DNA of 64,000 nucleotides from Streptomyces sp. TS71-3 (GCF_018327685.1 NZ_BNEL01000001.1:2914001-2978000), one strand, 5' to 3'; positions 33,538-42,933 are shown, counted from the first letter of the stretch. Numbers and translations are program-made. Notes: generated from the sequence alone by a model not told the origin.

Positions 33538-33900
33538 TCAGAAGCCGAGTCGGGGCAGTCGGATTTCGATGGCGAGGGCGCCGAGGGCCTCCTTCTCCGG
33601 CGGATAGATGGCGCGGATGTTCGCGAGTTGCTGTTCGCGGTTCGCGGTGGGGTTGACGTTGGCCGGCCCCTCACCGTCGAGCAGATCCTCGAAGCCGCGG
33701 TACTCGGTGACCCGCGTGACCTCGACCTCGCAGGTCTCGTCCGTGCCTTTGACCCGGAAGCGGATGGTGTCGCCTGCGGCGAGGTCCGCGAGGTGCGGGT
33801 ATCTCACCCGCACCTCGATGGTCTTGCTGCCCGCGGCGACGAGGTCGAAGTACTGGCGGTAGAGGTTGAGCTCGCGCACGCGGGCGCCGGCATCGGTCAT
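33538..33900 (-). CDS. ASCH domain protein
   Basis: 120 residues. ASCH/PUA-like fold: LNLYRQYFDLVAAGSKTIEVRVRYPHLADLAAGDTIRF, then VEVTRVTEYRGFEDLL. ASCH domains bind RNA or act in nucleoside/RNA metabolism (some are N4-acetylcytidine amidohydrolases). Its ATG overlaps the stop of the aaRS-like gene (ATGA), so it is translationally coupled to that gene. Confidence 0.9.
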   Translation of the reverse strand: MTDAGARVRELNLYRQYFDLVAAGSKTIEVRVRYPHLADLAAGDTIRFRVKGTDETCEVEVTRVTEYRGFEDLLDGEGPANVNPTANREQQLANIRAIYPPEKEALGALAIEIRLPRLGF

Positions 33901-35012
33901 CGGGAAGAAACGCTCCTGGGAGAGGGTACGGTCATCATGCGGCCGATCTCGGCAGCCGAGTACGAGCGGAAGAAATGGCGGGGGTCCGACAACAGCGTCT
34001 GGGCCACAGCTACCAGCTGGTCGGCGTATTCGGCGATGGTGCCGGGCCACTCCCGGGTGTCGAGCATCCACTTGGCGGTGCCCTCGGGCAAGTGGACGCG
34101 GCCCTCGCGGATGAGGGATTTGGACAGTTTGGCACCGGTGTCGGTGACGACCTGGGGACAGAAGAGGCGGGCGGGGAGCTGGGCGCGGGTGAGGCCGACG
34201 GCCTGGAGCGCGTCATCGATCAGCAGCGAGCCGAAGACCCAGTCGCCGCCCTTCACCATGACATGGAGGGTGTCATGGGGACTGGTCAGGGCGAGTTCCT
34301 TGACGAGGTTGCGGTACAGAGTGGCCAGGTCGAGATAGGCACCGTCGGCGGCTGTGATGGTGGCTTGGTAGGGGCCATGGTGCAGGCAGGTGGCAGACAC
34401 TTGCGCGGTCTCGCGGTCGGCGAGGCGGACTCGAGTGCGTTCGGCGTGTTTCTCCGCCCAGCCGCAACCGGAGTATGGGCAGGGAACGCGTACGTGCGGG
34501 GTGCCGGTGGAGGGGGCGAGCCACCAGCGGGCGGCGTCGAGGCGGGGCAGGAGTCGGAGCCAGGTGCGGCGGAAGTGCTCGCCGGCCTGCTGCCGGCTGT
34601 AGGTCTCGATGCGGTACGCGATGCCAAGGCATTCGGAGAGGGCGCTGAAAAGAGGCTCGTAGAGAGCGGCGACGAGGTCGGCCAGGGCCTGCTGGCCGAG
34701 GGCATGGACGTACGCGCGCTGGTAGCGGTGGCCGCTGGCAGTGTCGATGGCCAGTTCGTACGGGGCGTTGTCGAGGGCGCTGAAGAGGACCTCGGCGGGG
34801 AGGCCGAAGCGGTCGCGTAGGCGAGCGGCCATGGCGAAGGCCAGGGAGTGCACGAGTGAGGTGCCGATGTGCGGGGCGCCGTTGATCTGGGTGCCGACGA
34901 CCAGGACGAGTCGTTCGGGCGGGGTGGCCAGGATGCGTGGGGCCAGGACGTCCTCGGTCCGGAGGAGGGCGTTGGCGAGGACGGTGTTCGGCGAGACGGG
35001 GTGGGTCGTCAT
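33897..35012 (-). CDS. Stand-alone class I aminoacyl-tRNA-synthetase-like protein
   Basis: 371 residues from ATG 35012 (GGAGGG 7 bases upstream). A Rossmann nucleotide-binding core is marked by the HIGH-type motif P-H48-I-G-T and the KMSKS-type motif KLSKS at 295-299. A cysteine/histidine insertion (C178, C183, C209, H211/H212) looks like a zinc site. The closest pattern I know is class I lysyl-tRNA synthetase, but the protein is much shorter and no anticodon-binding domain remains. It may activate an amino acid as adenylate for something other than ordinary translation. Embedded in a coupled trio with an HATPase and an ASCH protein. Confidence 0.85.
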   Translation of the reverse strand: MTTHPVSPNTVLANALLRTEDVLAPRILATPPERLVLVVGTQINGAPHIGTSLVHSLAFAMAARLRDRFGLPAEVLFSALDNAPYELAIDTASGHRYQRAYVHALGQQALADLVAALYEPLFSALSECLGIAYRIETYSRQQAGEHFRRTWLRLLPRLDAARWWLAPSTGTPHVRVPCPYSGCGWAEKHAERTRVRLADRETAQVSATCLHHGPYQATITAADGAYLDLATLYRNLVKELALTSPHDTLHVMVKGGDWVFGSLLIDDALQAVGLTRAQLPARLFCPQVVTDTGAKLSKSLIREGRVHLPEGTAKWMLDTREWPGTIAEYADQLVAVAQTLLSDPRHFFRSYSAAEIGRMMTVPSPRSVSSR

Positions 35013-35476
35013 GGGATGTCCCTCCGTGTAGTCGGATCGGCCGCGCAGTGGTGGAAGACAGCCCAGACGCACTTGCCGGGACCCTGGCGTGCCGCCACCC
35101 CCCAGTCGTCGGCGATGGCAGAGACGAGGAGCAGGCCGCGGCCGTGGTCGGCGGTGTCCGGTACCCGCTGCTTGTTGGGCGTGCCGTCGCCGCTGTCCTG
35201 TACGTCGATTCGCAGGAGGGCGTCGTGGAGCAGGACGCGTACCAGGACCAGTCGGCCTGCGGGAGCTCCATGCAGCACGGCGTTGGTGGCGAGTTCCGAG
35301 GTGCACAGCCGGATGTCGTCAAGGCGTCCGGTGTGACCCCAACGGGTGAGGGTCTCGGCGACGAACGAACGGGCGGCGGCTGGGGTGGACCGGCGCCGGG
35401 GGAGAAGCATCCCGCGGTGCTCGATGGTGCCGTCGAAGGCGTGGTCCGGTGCGAGGGTTTCCGGTCTGTTGGGCAT
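35009..35476 (-). CDS. HATPase_c-type ATP-binding regulatory protein
   Basis: 155 residues with a GHKL/HATPase_c_2 domain: SELATNAVLHGAP (N box), VQDSGDG (G1) and DHGRGLLLVSAIADDWGV (G2). This is the RsbW-like family abundant in Streptomyces; it lacks sensor or phosphoacceptor parts. The ATG at 35476 has GAGGGG upstream, and its stop overlaps the aaRS-like start (ATGA). It faces an XRE-type regulator across a 103-base gap, a common Streptomyces arrangement. Confidence 0.9.
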   Translation of the reverse strand: MPNRPETLAPDHAFDGTIEHRGMLLPRRRSTPAAARSFVAETLTRWGHTGRLDDIRLCTSELATNAVLHGAPAGRLVLVRVLLHDALLRIDVQDSGDGTPNKQRVPDTADHGRGLLLVSAIADDWGVAARQGPGKCVWAVFHHCAADPTTRRDIP

Positions 35477-35579
35477 GCCCCTCAGCCAATCGCTGTCGCT
35501 CGTTCGGGTCGGGAGCCAGCCTGGGGGCCATGTCGGGGGCCACTATGGGGGCCGGACTTCGCGTGCTACGGGGAGAGGG

Positions 35580-36917
35580 ATGGGGGATACGGGAATCGGC
35601 GCGTTGCTCGTCGGGCTGCGTACAGCCCGTGGCTGGACTCAGCAACGGGTGGCCGAGGAGTACAACGCCCTTGAGGGGCGTGCCGCGAAGACCGGCAAGG
35701 AGATCGGGCGCTATGAGCGAGAGGCCCGCATCCCGGTCCCGTACACGCGGAAGTACCTGGCGCAGGTGTTCGCCATCGATGTCGCGGTGCTCGACCAGGC
35801 CGCCGCGGCCAGCAGGAGTGGGCGGGGCGGCAACGGCACGGCAGGGGTTGGTCAAGAGCTGTCCGCGCGGTCTTCGGCGCGTTCACCCACCGCGGTGGGC
35901 GCCGTGTCGGCGGACGCGGTGGTGTCGGCCGAGTTCGCCCGGTTCATCGCGCAACGCAATGCCGATGAGTTCGTCGTCGAGCAGTTGGAGGCTGATGTCG
36001 CACGGCTCGCCCGGGCCTACGTCAGCCATCCGCTGCTGGAGCTGTACGTCGAGATCAAACGGTTGCGGGACGGCGTGTTCGAGCTGCTACGTGGACGGCA
36101 GTACCCCCGGCAGACCGCCGATCTGTATGTCACGGCCTCCCGATTGTGCGGACTCTCCGCCCACGTCTGCCTGGACTTGGGCGACTACGATTCCGCAGCC
36201 ACCCATGCCCGTACCGCCCGGGCGTGTGCCGGGGCGGCCGCGCACGAGGGGATGCTGGCCTGGGTACGGGCCGTGGAGTCTCTGATCGCCTACTGGACCG
36301 GACGGTATGAGCAGGCGGCCCGGTTGGCACGGGCGGGCCGCCGGCACCGAGCAGGCGGCAGTATCGGACTCCGGTTGGCGAGCCTGGAGGCGCGGACGCT
36401 GGCCCTAGCAGGAGACCGGGCGGGTGCGGTGGCTGCCTTGACGGACGCCGAGCGCTCCCGCGAGGCGATGCCCGGCCACGACGAGGTGCCGGGCATCTTC
36501 GCCTTCCCCGCCGCCAAGCAGTTCGCCTATGCCGGAACGACCTACCTGGCCCTGAGCGACCGGGAGCACGTCAAGCGGGCCATCACCAGTGCGGACACCG
36601 CGATCCGGCTCTACCGCAGCTCGGAGGACGATGATCAGTCGGTGGGTGATCTGTTCGCCGCCCACGTCGACCTCGCCCGTGGCCATCTGCTGCTGGGCGA
36701 CCTCGATGGCACCGAGGCGATGCTCGGCTTCGTTCTCGACTCCCCGCCCGAGCGGATGTCGGCCAGTATCGTGCGACGGCTCACCGCCCTGGGCCGGGAG
36801 CTGACCGAATCCCCATACGGTGGGGTCGCGCAAGCGGCGCACCTGTGCGAACGACTCCAGCACACGGCTGTCCTCGCGGCCACGCCCGTCTCACAACCCA
36901 CGGAGCTGTCGACGTGA
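35580..36917 (+). CDS. XRE-family regulator with TPR-like domain
   Basis: 445 residues from ATG 35580 (GGGGAGAGGG upstream). An N-terminal helix-turn-helix (about 5-65; LLVGLRTARGWTQQRVAEEYNALEG) precedes an Ala-rich stretch, then helical repeats (YEQAARLARAGRRHRAG, AGDRAGAVAALTDAERSREA) typical of a TPR sensor domain. Such regulators of Streptomyces respond to small molecules or peptides. The next gene overlaps by 4 bases. Confidence 0.88.
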   Translation: MGDTGIGALLVGLRTARGWTQQRVAEEYNALEGRAAKTGKEIGRYEREARIPVPYTRKYLAQVFAIDVAVLDQAAAASRSGRGGNGTAGVGQELSARSSARSPTAVGAVSADAVVSAEFARFIAQRNADEFVVEQLEADVARLARAYVSHPLLELYVEIKRLRDGVFELLRGRQYPRQTADLYVTASRLCGLSAHVCLDLGDYDSAATHARTARACAGAAAHEGMLAWVRAVESLIAYWTGRYEQAARLARAGRRHRAGGSIGLRLASLEARTLALAGDRAGAVAALTDAERSREAMPGHDEVPGIFAFPAAKQFAYAGTTYLALSDREHVKRAITSADTAIRLYRSSEDDDQSVGDLFAAHVDLARGHLLLGDLDGTEAMLGFVLDSPPERMSASIVRRLTALGRELTESPYGGVAQAAHLCERLQHTAVLAATPVSQPTELST

Positions 36918-37732
36918 CCGAACCGTCCGCTGCACACGATGCCGCCGTCACCGACCGGAGCCGCCTCGCCGGGCGCGCGTACAACAGTGACCGTGACCTC
37001 GCGGCACGCCAGTCGCTCTACCGGTGGCAGACGCCCCGGTACGACCTGCCCGGCATCGTTGCCGGGCAGGTGGCCGAGGTACGCGGATGTGTGGTGGATG
37101 TCGGCTGCGGCAACGGCACGTTCATCCGTCGGCTCCGCCAGGACCGGCCGGACCTGGCGCTGCTGGGACTGGACATCGCCCCCGGCATCCTCGCGGATGT
37201 CCCCGGCCCTGTAGCCGTGGCGGACGCCACCCGCCTGCCGCTCGCAACGGCGGGCGCCGATGCGGCCCTGGTGCTGCACATGCTCTACCACGTCCGCGAC
37301 ATTCCCCAGGCGATCAGGGAACTCTCCCGCGTCGTGACCCGCGACGGGCTGGTGATCGCCTCGACCAACAGCGACCACGACAAGATCGAACTCGACGACT
37401 TGTGGCAGCGGGCCGCTGGCGACGTCCTCGGTACCGGACACGGCCCGGCGCGCATCTCGCTCAGCACCCGCTTCTCCCTGGAGAAGGCCCCGGGCTTCCT
37501 CGGGGAGGAGTTCGGTCGAGTGCGGACGATCGCGCTGCCGGGCACCATCACGGTCCGCGACCCCCGGCCTGTCATCGCGCATATGGCTTCCTACCAGGCG
37601 TGGGCGGACCAGCACGACGTGCCCTTCGAAGCGACCATCGAACGGGCTCGCGCCATCCTCGCTGACCACATCGCCCGGACCGGGGCGTTCGAGATCACCT
37701 GCAAGGGCGGCATCCTGGTCTGCCGCCGTTGA
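36914..37732 (+). CDS. Class I SAM-dependent methyltransferase
   Basis: 272 residues from GTG 36914 (GTGA overlap with the regulator). SAM motif VVDVGCGNGTFIRRLR, motif II LLGLDIAPGIL, and ADATRLPLATAGADAALVLHMLYHV follow the Methyltransf_11 pattern. Substrate unknown. Coupling to the XRE regulator and proximity to the aaRS-like/ASCH trio raise the possibility of an RNA or amino-acid target. Confidence 0.9.
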   Translation: MTEPSAAHDAAVTDRSRLAGRAYNSDRDLAARQSLYRWQTPRYDLPGIVAGQVAEVRGCVVDVGCGNGTFIRRLRQDRPDLALLGLDIAPGILADVPGPVAVADATRLPLATAGADAALVLHMLYHVRDIPQAIRELSRVVTRDGLVIASTNSDHDKIELDDLWQRAAGDVLGTGHGPARISLSTRFSLEKAPGFLGEEFGRVRTIALPGTITVRDPRPVIAHMASYQAWADQHDVPFEATIERARAILADHIARTGAFEITCKGGILVCRR

Positions 37733-37837
37733 GCGGGCGTGACCCGTGTCGGCGGCGTCCGCACCGGGCCCGGTCGGCACGTCGGCACAGATGAGGGCGT
37801 ACGGCGGGTCGGGGCGTGCCGGTCGCGGCAGGCGGCC

Positions 37838-38827
37838 CTAGGCCCAGGGCAGGCCCGCCCTGTGGCGCCAGTACGCGGGGGCCGGCTCCGCCATCGTCGA
37901 CAGTTCTTCGAGGTCGTCGGCGTCCCCGGTGTCCTCGGCGGTGAGGGAGACGGTCAGCGCCGAGACGTTGCCGTCCAGCTGGGCCGGGGTGGCGGCGCCG
38001 GAGAGGACGATGCCGGTCCACGGCTCGCGGAGCACGGCCGCCAGGGCAAGGGCGTCGGGGGCGGTTCCGGTGCGTGCCGCGAGGCGGCCGAGAGGGGAGC
38101 CCGCCGCCTCGTGCACGAGGCGGCCGTTGGCCAGTGCCTCCTTGACGATGACGGTGCGTCCGGCGGCGTGGGCCTCCGCGAGGGCGGGACCCGCCGAGGG
38201 CTCCAGCAGGTTGTACGTGGCCTGGACGGTCGAGAACAGCGGGACGCCCGCCACCGTGACCTCCAGCGCGGCGCGGATGGCCGCCGGCTGCTCGGCGCCG
38301 CTCGTCGTCACGCCCACGGTGACGCCTTCGGCGGCCAGGGCGGCCAGCCCCTCCTGGAGCGCGCGGTCCGTGAGGACGGGGCTGTCGGGGGTCACGGAGT
38401 GGACCTGGTACAGGTCGAGACGGTCCCCGAGGAAGCCCCGTGTCTCGGCGAGCTGCCGGTCGAACATCGCCCTGCTGTGCTCCTTGACCTCCTGCACCTC
38501 CGCGTCGATCCGCCAGCCGGCCGTGTACCGGTAACCCCACTTGCTGCCGAGAACGGCATCGTGGATCTCCGGGCGGGCGCGCAGCCAGTCGGCGAGGAAC
38601 TCCTCCGCCCTGCCGTAGGAGCGGGCGACGTCGAAGTAGCGCACTCCGTGCGCGTAGGCCGCGTCGAGCACCTCGTGGGCGCGGGTCTCCATGGTGCCGA
38701 CGGTCCGCTCGGCCGGCAGGTCCGCGCCGCGGCCGAGAGTGATGTAGGCGGGGCGGCCGAGCGCGGCCAGGCCCAGGCCGAGGGGGGTGGGTGGGGCGGC
38801 GGGGAGACGGTCTAGGGGCACGGTCAC
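37838..38827 (-). CDS. Aldo/keto reductase
   Basis: 329 residues. Catalytic tetrad D66, Y71 (DVARSYG), K96 (GSKWGY) and H143 (LYQVHSV) is intact, with the expected TIM-barrel segments. NADPH-dependent reduction of aldehydes or ketones is likely; the physiological substrate is unknown. GTG 38827 has GGAGG immediately upstream. Single gene on the minus strand. Confidence 0.92.
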   Translation of the reverse strand: MTVPLDRLPAAPPTPLGLGLAALGRPAYITLGRGADLPAERTVGTMETRAHEVLDAAYAHGVRYFDVARSYGRAEEFLADWLRARPEIHDAVLGSKWGYRYTAGWRIDAEVQEVKEHSRAMFDRQLAETRGFLGDRLDLYQVHSVTPDSPVLTDRALQEGLAALAAEGVTVGVTTSGAEQPAAIRAALEVTVAGVPLFSTVQATYNLLEPSAGPALAEAHAAGRTVIVKEALANGRLVHEAAGSPLGRLAARTGTAPDALALAAVLREPWTGIVLSGAATPAQLDGNVSALTVSLTAEDTGDADDLEELSTMAEPAPAYWRHRAGLPWA

Positions 38828-38935
38828 ATCCTCCGCGGGCTGGTGGGTCCGGCCGCACGATCACCGTACAGCGCGGGGTGCCGTGCGGCGCGGGGTGCCG
38901 TGCGGCGCTCACCGTCGGGGGTGCGTTCCCGGTGT

Positions 38936-39290
38936 GCGGGGGTGCGGGTACGCCGTGCCTTTCTGCGCAGTTCCCCGCGCCCCTTGTCGCGGGTGGTTTG
39001 TCGGCATGCGGGGGTGCGGGTTCGTCGTGGTGTTTTGCGCAGTTCCCCGCGCCCCTGGGGGTGGGTGGTTTCTGGGTGTGTGGTGGTGCGGGTTCGTCGT
39101 GGTTCTTCGCGCAGTTCCCCGCGCCCCTTGGTGGGCGCCGTTGGTTGCGAGGGGCACCCATCCGCCCTCAAGGGGCGCGGGGAACTGCGCGAGCAACCGT
39201 CCAGGGCGGATGGTCCGGAGAGAGGGGAGCAGGCCCCATTGGGGCGGTGGGGGCGAAGCCCCAGGTGAGGGGCGCGGGGAACTGCGCGAG
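38936..39290. repeat. 72-bp tandem triplet plus inverted copies of a GC palindrome
   Basis: Three tandem units of exactly 72 bases carry GCGCAGTTCCCCGCGCCCC at 38965, 39037 and 39109; each is preceded by a shared GGGGTGCGGGT[TA]C block. Two inverted copies, GGGGCGCGGGGAACTGCGC, follow at 39172-39190 and 39269-39287. This core is a widely distributed Streptomyces intergenic palindrome. It also occurs at 61416 and 61518. It sits between convergent-free gene ends and the LLM gene, and may act as a terminator or a recombination substrate. Confidence 0.88.
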
Positions 39291-39440
39291 CAACCACCCA
39301 CCGGGAGGTGGTCCGGAGCGAGGCTCCAAGGCCCCATTGCTGCGGTGGCGGGGGGCCGCAGGCCCCGCTAGGGAAGGGCTATACGCGGCCCGACAGGGCC
39401 GCACCGTTTCGGGGCCAAGCTCCCGGGTACCCGCCGCCGC

Positions 39441-40778
39441 GTGCAGCCAGGTACGACGCGAGCGACGGGGGCTGGCACGGCCGGCACGGCCGCCACGCAG
39501 TTCGGCATCTTCTCCGTCGGCGATGTGACCCCGGACCCGACCACCGGCCGGAGCCCCACCGACGCGGAGCGCATCCAGGCGACGGTCACGATCGCCAGGA
39601 AGGCCGAGGAGGTCGGCCTCGACGTCTTCGCGACCGGCGAGCACCACAACCCGCCGTTCGTGCCCTCGTCCCCCACCACCCTGCTCGGCTACGTCGCCGC
39701 ACTGACCGAGCGGATCGTGCTGTCCACCTCGACCACGCTGATCACCACCAACGACCCCGTGAAGATCGCCGAGGACTTCAGCGTGCTCCAGCACCTGTCC
39801 GGCGGGCGCACCGACGTGATGCTGGGGCGCGGGAACACCGGCCCCGTCTACCCGTGGTTCGGCCAGGACATCCGCGACGCGATACCGCTGACCGTCGAGC
39901 ACTACGGGCTGCTGCGCCGGCTGTGGCGCGAGGAGGCCGTGGACTGGGAGGGGAAGCTGCGCACGCCGTTGCAGGGCTTCACCCTCGTGCCCCGGCCGCT
40001 GGACGGGGTCCCGCCGTTCGTCTGGCACGGCTCCATCCGCAGCCCCGAGGTCGCCGAGCTGGCCGCGTACTACGGCGACGGGTTCTTCGCCAACCACATC
40101 TTCTGGCCCGCCTCCCACACCCGGAGCATGGTCGAGCTGTACCGCCGGCGGTTCGAGCACTACGGCCACGGTACGGCGGCGCAGGCCATCGTCGGCCTGG
40201 GCGGCCAGGTCTTCATGCGCCGCAGGAGCCAGGACGCCGTGGCCGAGTTCCGGCCGTACTTCGACGAGGCGCCCGTCTACGGGCACGGTCCCTCCCTGGA
40301 GGAGTTCACCTCGCTGACCCCGCTGACGGTCGGATCCCCGGCCGAGGTGATCGAGAAGACGCTCGGGTTCCGCGACTACGCCGGCGACTACCAGCGGCAG
40401 CTGTTCCTCGTCGACCACGCGGGGCTGCCGCTGAAGACCGTCCTGGAGCAGCTCGACCTCCTCGGGGAGGAGGTCGTCCCGGTGCTCCGCAGGGAGTTCG
40501 CCGCCGGCCGTCCGGACGAGGTGCCCGACGCGCCCACCCACGCGTCGCTGCGCGCCGAGGCGGCTCAGAGGGCGCGATCCCAGAAATCCCAGAAATCTCA
40601 GAAATCACAGCAATCACGGCAATCTCAGAAATCACGGCAATCTCAGAAATCAACGCAATCGGCGCAGACAGCGGGGGCCGCGCAGACACCGGACGCCGCC
40701 CGCGGCGACAACCAGGCGAACGGACACGGACACGGAGACGGACACGGATCAGAGGAACGGGGAACGCCGGCGCCATGA
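39441..40778 (+). CDS. LLM-class flavin-dependent oxidoreductase (CE1758-type)
   Basis: 445 residues; start GTG 39441 is uncertain because no ribosome site is visible. The conserved N-terminus QFGIFSVGDVTPDPTTGRSPT and luciferase-like TIM-barrel blocks (ATGEHHNPPF, LSTSTTLITTNDP, GRGNTGPVYPWFGQD) are clear. The last ~65 residues are an unusual tail of QKSQKSQ-type repeats encoded by a 9-bp tandem repeat (about 40579-40660), then a His/Gly-rich end. Its stop overlaps the FMN reductase start (ATGA), forming the known LLM/FMN-reductase pair. Confidence 0.9.
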   Translation: MQPGTTRATGAGTAGTAATQFGIFSVGDVTPDPTTGRSPTDAERIQATVTIARKAEEVGLDVFATGEHHNPPFVPSSPTTLLGYVAALTERIVLSTSTTLITTNDPVKIAEDFSVLQHLSGGRTDVMLGRGNTGPVYPWFGQDIRDAIPLTVEHYGLLRRLWREEAVDWEGKLRTPLQGFTLVPRPLDGVPPFVWHGSIRSPEVAELAAYYGDGFFANHIFWPASHTRSMVELYRRRFEHYGHGTAAQAIVGLGGQVFMRRRSQDAVAEFRPYFDEAPVYGHGPSLEEFTSLTPLTVGSPAEVIEKTLGFRDYAGDYQRQLFLVDHAGLPLKTVLEQLDLLGEEVVPVLRREFAAGRPDEVPDAPTHASLRAEAAQRARSQKSQKSQKSQQSRQSQKSRQSQKSTQSAQTAGAAQTPDAARGDNQANGHGHGDGHGSEERGTPAP

Positions 40779-41422
40779 CGAAGCTGACGGTCATCACCGG
40801 CGGCCTGCGCGAGCCGTCCTCCACGCGGCTCCTCGCCGACCGCCTCGAAACCGCTGTGCGCGCGGGGCTCGGGGAGCTGGGCCACAGCGTCGAGTCGTCC
40901 TTCGTCGAGCTACGGCCGCTGGGACGCGCGATCATGGACGCGATGCTCACCGGGTTCCCGACCAAGGCCCTGGAGGAGGCCTTCGAGACGGTCGCCGACG
41001 CCGACGGGGTCATCGCGGTCACGCCCGCGTTCAACGCCTCCTACAGCGGTCTGTTCAAGTCGTTCTTCGACGTCCTGCCGGAGGAGGCGCTGTCGGACAT
41101 GCCGGTGCTCATCGCGGCCACCGGCGGCACCGAGCGGCACTCCCTCGTCCTCGAACACGCGATGCGCCCGATGTTCTCCTACCTGCACGCCATCGTCTCC
41201 CCGCGCGGCGTCTACGCGGCCACCGACGACTTCGGCTCGGAGGCCACGGGGACCGCGGCGGCCACGGGGCCCGCCGGGGAGGCCTCCGCCCTCGGCCGGC
41301 GCATCGAGTCCGCCGCGTCCGACTACGCCCGCCTGGTCCACGGCTGCGGGAGCCACGAACGGCGCGACACCTTCGCGGCCGACATGGAGTCGATGCAACG
41401 CCTGCTCGGCGGCACTTCCTGA
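40775..41422 (+). CDS. NAD(P)H-dependent FMN reductase (CE1759-type)
   Basis: 215 residues. The flavin phosphate-binding N-terminus VITGGLREPSSTRLLADRL and TPAFNASYSGLFKSFFDVL identify the NADPH_dep_FMN_red family. The gene overlaps the LLM oxidoreductase by 4 bases and presumably supplies reduced FMN to it. Confidence 0.92.
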   Translation: MTKLTVITGGLREPSSTRLLADRLETAVRAGLGELGHSVESSFVELRPLGRAIMDAMLTGFPTKALEEAFETVADADGVIAVTPAFNASYSGLFKSFFDVLPEEALSDMPVLIAATGGTERHSLVLEHAMRPMFSYLHAIVSPRGVYAATDDFGSEATGTAAATGPAGEASALGRRIESAASDYARLVHGCGSHERRDTFAADMESMQRLLGGTS

Positions 41423-41484
41423 GCCCGGCAGCCTGGCAGCCCCACGTCCAGTAGCCCGACGTCCACCACCCTACGAGCGAGTCC

Positions 41485-42933
41485 TCACCCGGACTCCCCC
41501 TCAGCGCCCGCCGGGGCAGACCGCAGCGCCCCGGGCCCCTGGGCCGCCGGCGCGAGCGCCGAAAGCGCCGCCCGGCTGCGTACCAGCGGCACGCACAGCA
41601 GGAGCGCGACGACCGCCGCGGCACCGCACGTCGCGAAGGACGCGAGGTAGGAGCTGAGGGCCGGCAGGCCGGCCGGCGTGGTGAGGCCCGCGAAGAAGGC
41701 ACCGACGACGGCGCTGCCCATCGACTGCCCCACCGCGTACATCACGACCGAGAGCCCCAGGGCGATGCCGGACTCCTCGGCGGGCACCACGCTGAGCACC
41801 AGCAGCTGCGTGGCCGCCAGCGCGATGGCGAGGCCCATCGAGTCCGGGGCGAGGGAGGCCAGCTCGGCGATCGGCGTGGAGTGGCCGAGCGCGTAGCCCG
41901 CGAAGCCCACGATGATGAGGCAGAAGGAGATGGCCGCGGTCATCACCAGGCCGCGCTGCCGCCCCCAGCGCAGCACCAGGGTGCCGAGCGCCGGACCCAC
42001 GGTCTGCGGCACGGCGAACCACGCGGTGGTGTGCTCGCTCCACCCGAAGCCGAAGCCCGCCCCGGTGGGCGTCTGCGCGAGGCGCGTCACGGCGGAGAGC
42101 GAACCGTAGATGCCGAACGCGACCAGGAAGGTCATGGCGTACGGGATGCCGATGCGCGCCTGGGTCAGATAGCCGACGTTGATGAGCGGCGTCCGCGCGG
42201 TGCGCTCGCGCAGCCACCACAGGCCGAACAGCACGATCCCGCCCGCCAGCAGCGACAGCACCCGTGCCGAGCCCCAGCCCCACGGCTTGCCCTCGCTCAG
42301 CCCGAGCAGCACGGCGACCAGGGCCAGCGTGAGCAGGGCGGCGCCCGGCAGGTCGAGGCCGCCGGTGGCGCGCTGCGGGGAGTCGTGCACCAGTAGGACG
42401 GTCGCCACCAGCGCGAGCAGGGCGGCGACGGCGCTGACCGCGAAGTACAGGTGCCAGGACGAGCCGACGAAGGCACCGAGCAGCAGGCCCCCCGCGATGC
42501 CGAGTCCGGTGGTCACGTGGATGGCGCTGATCGCGCCGTGCGCCCGCCGGGGTTCCATCGTGTCGTTGGCGATGGCCACGGGCAGCGCCAGCATGGGGAG
42601 CTGGGCGCCGATCAGGACCCTGGCGAGCAGCACCATGGGCAGGCTCTCGGCGAAGGTGCCGATGAGGCAGCCGACCACGACCAGGCTCATCGCCAGGAGG
42701 ATGACGGGGCGTTTGCCGATGAGGTCGCCGAGCCGGGTGAGGACGGCGAGGAAGACGGCGCCCGACAGCAGCCCCGAGGTGAGGATCCAGGACGTTCCGG
42801 CGGGCGAGGCGCCCACGTCGGCGCCGATCTTGGGGAGCAGCGGCAGCAGGCCGACCTGCACCATCTGGAGGGCGAAGCCCAGGTAGGTCAGGGCGACGAC
42901 GGCGGCACGGCCGTTGCGGGAAGGGGAGGTCAC
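41485..42933 (-). CDS. MFS drug-resistance transporter, DHA2-like
   Basis: About 482 residues from GTG 42933; an in-frame start at 43011 would add 26 residues made of a GATGACGAGG-type nucleotide repeat, so the shorter form is preferred though neither has a strong ribosome site. Fourteen predicted helices, with the motif A loop LGDLIGKRPVILLAM and the DHA2-type RVLIGAQLP segment. Divergent from a PadR-family gene, which likely represses it. A multidrug efflux role is the usual reading. Confidence 0.88.
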   Translation of the reverse strand: MTSPSRNGRAAVVALTYLGFALQMVQVGLLPLLPKIGADVGASPAGTSWILTSGLLSGAVFLAVLTRLGDLIGKRPVILLAMSLVVVGCLIGTFAESLPMVLLARVLIGAQLPMLALPVAIANDTMEPRRAHGAISAIHVTTGLGIAGGLLLGAFVGSSWHLYFAVSAVAALLALVATVLLVHDSPQRATGGLDLPGAALLTLALVAVLLGLSEGKPWGWGSARVLSLLAGGIVLFGLWWLRERTARTPLINVGYLTQARIGIPYAMTFLVAFGIYGSLSAVTRLAQTPTGAGFGFGWSEHTTAWFAVPQTVGPALGTLVLRWGRQRGLVMTAAISFCLIIVGFAGYALGHSTPIAELASLAPDSMGLAIALAATQLLVLSVVPAEESGIALGLSVVMYAVGQSMGSAVVGAFFAGLTTPAGLPALSSYLASFATCGAAAVVALLLCVPLVRSRAALSALAPAAQGPGALRSAPAGAEGESG

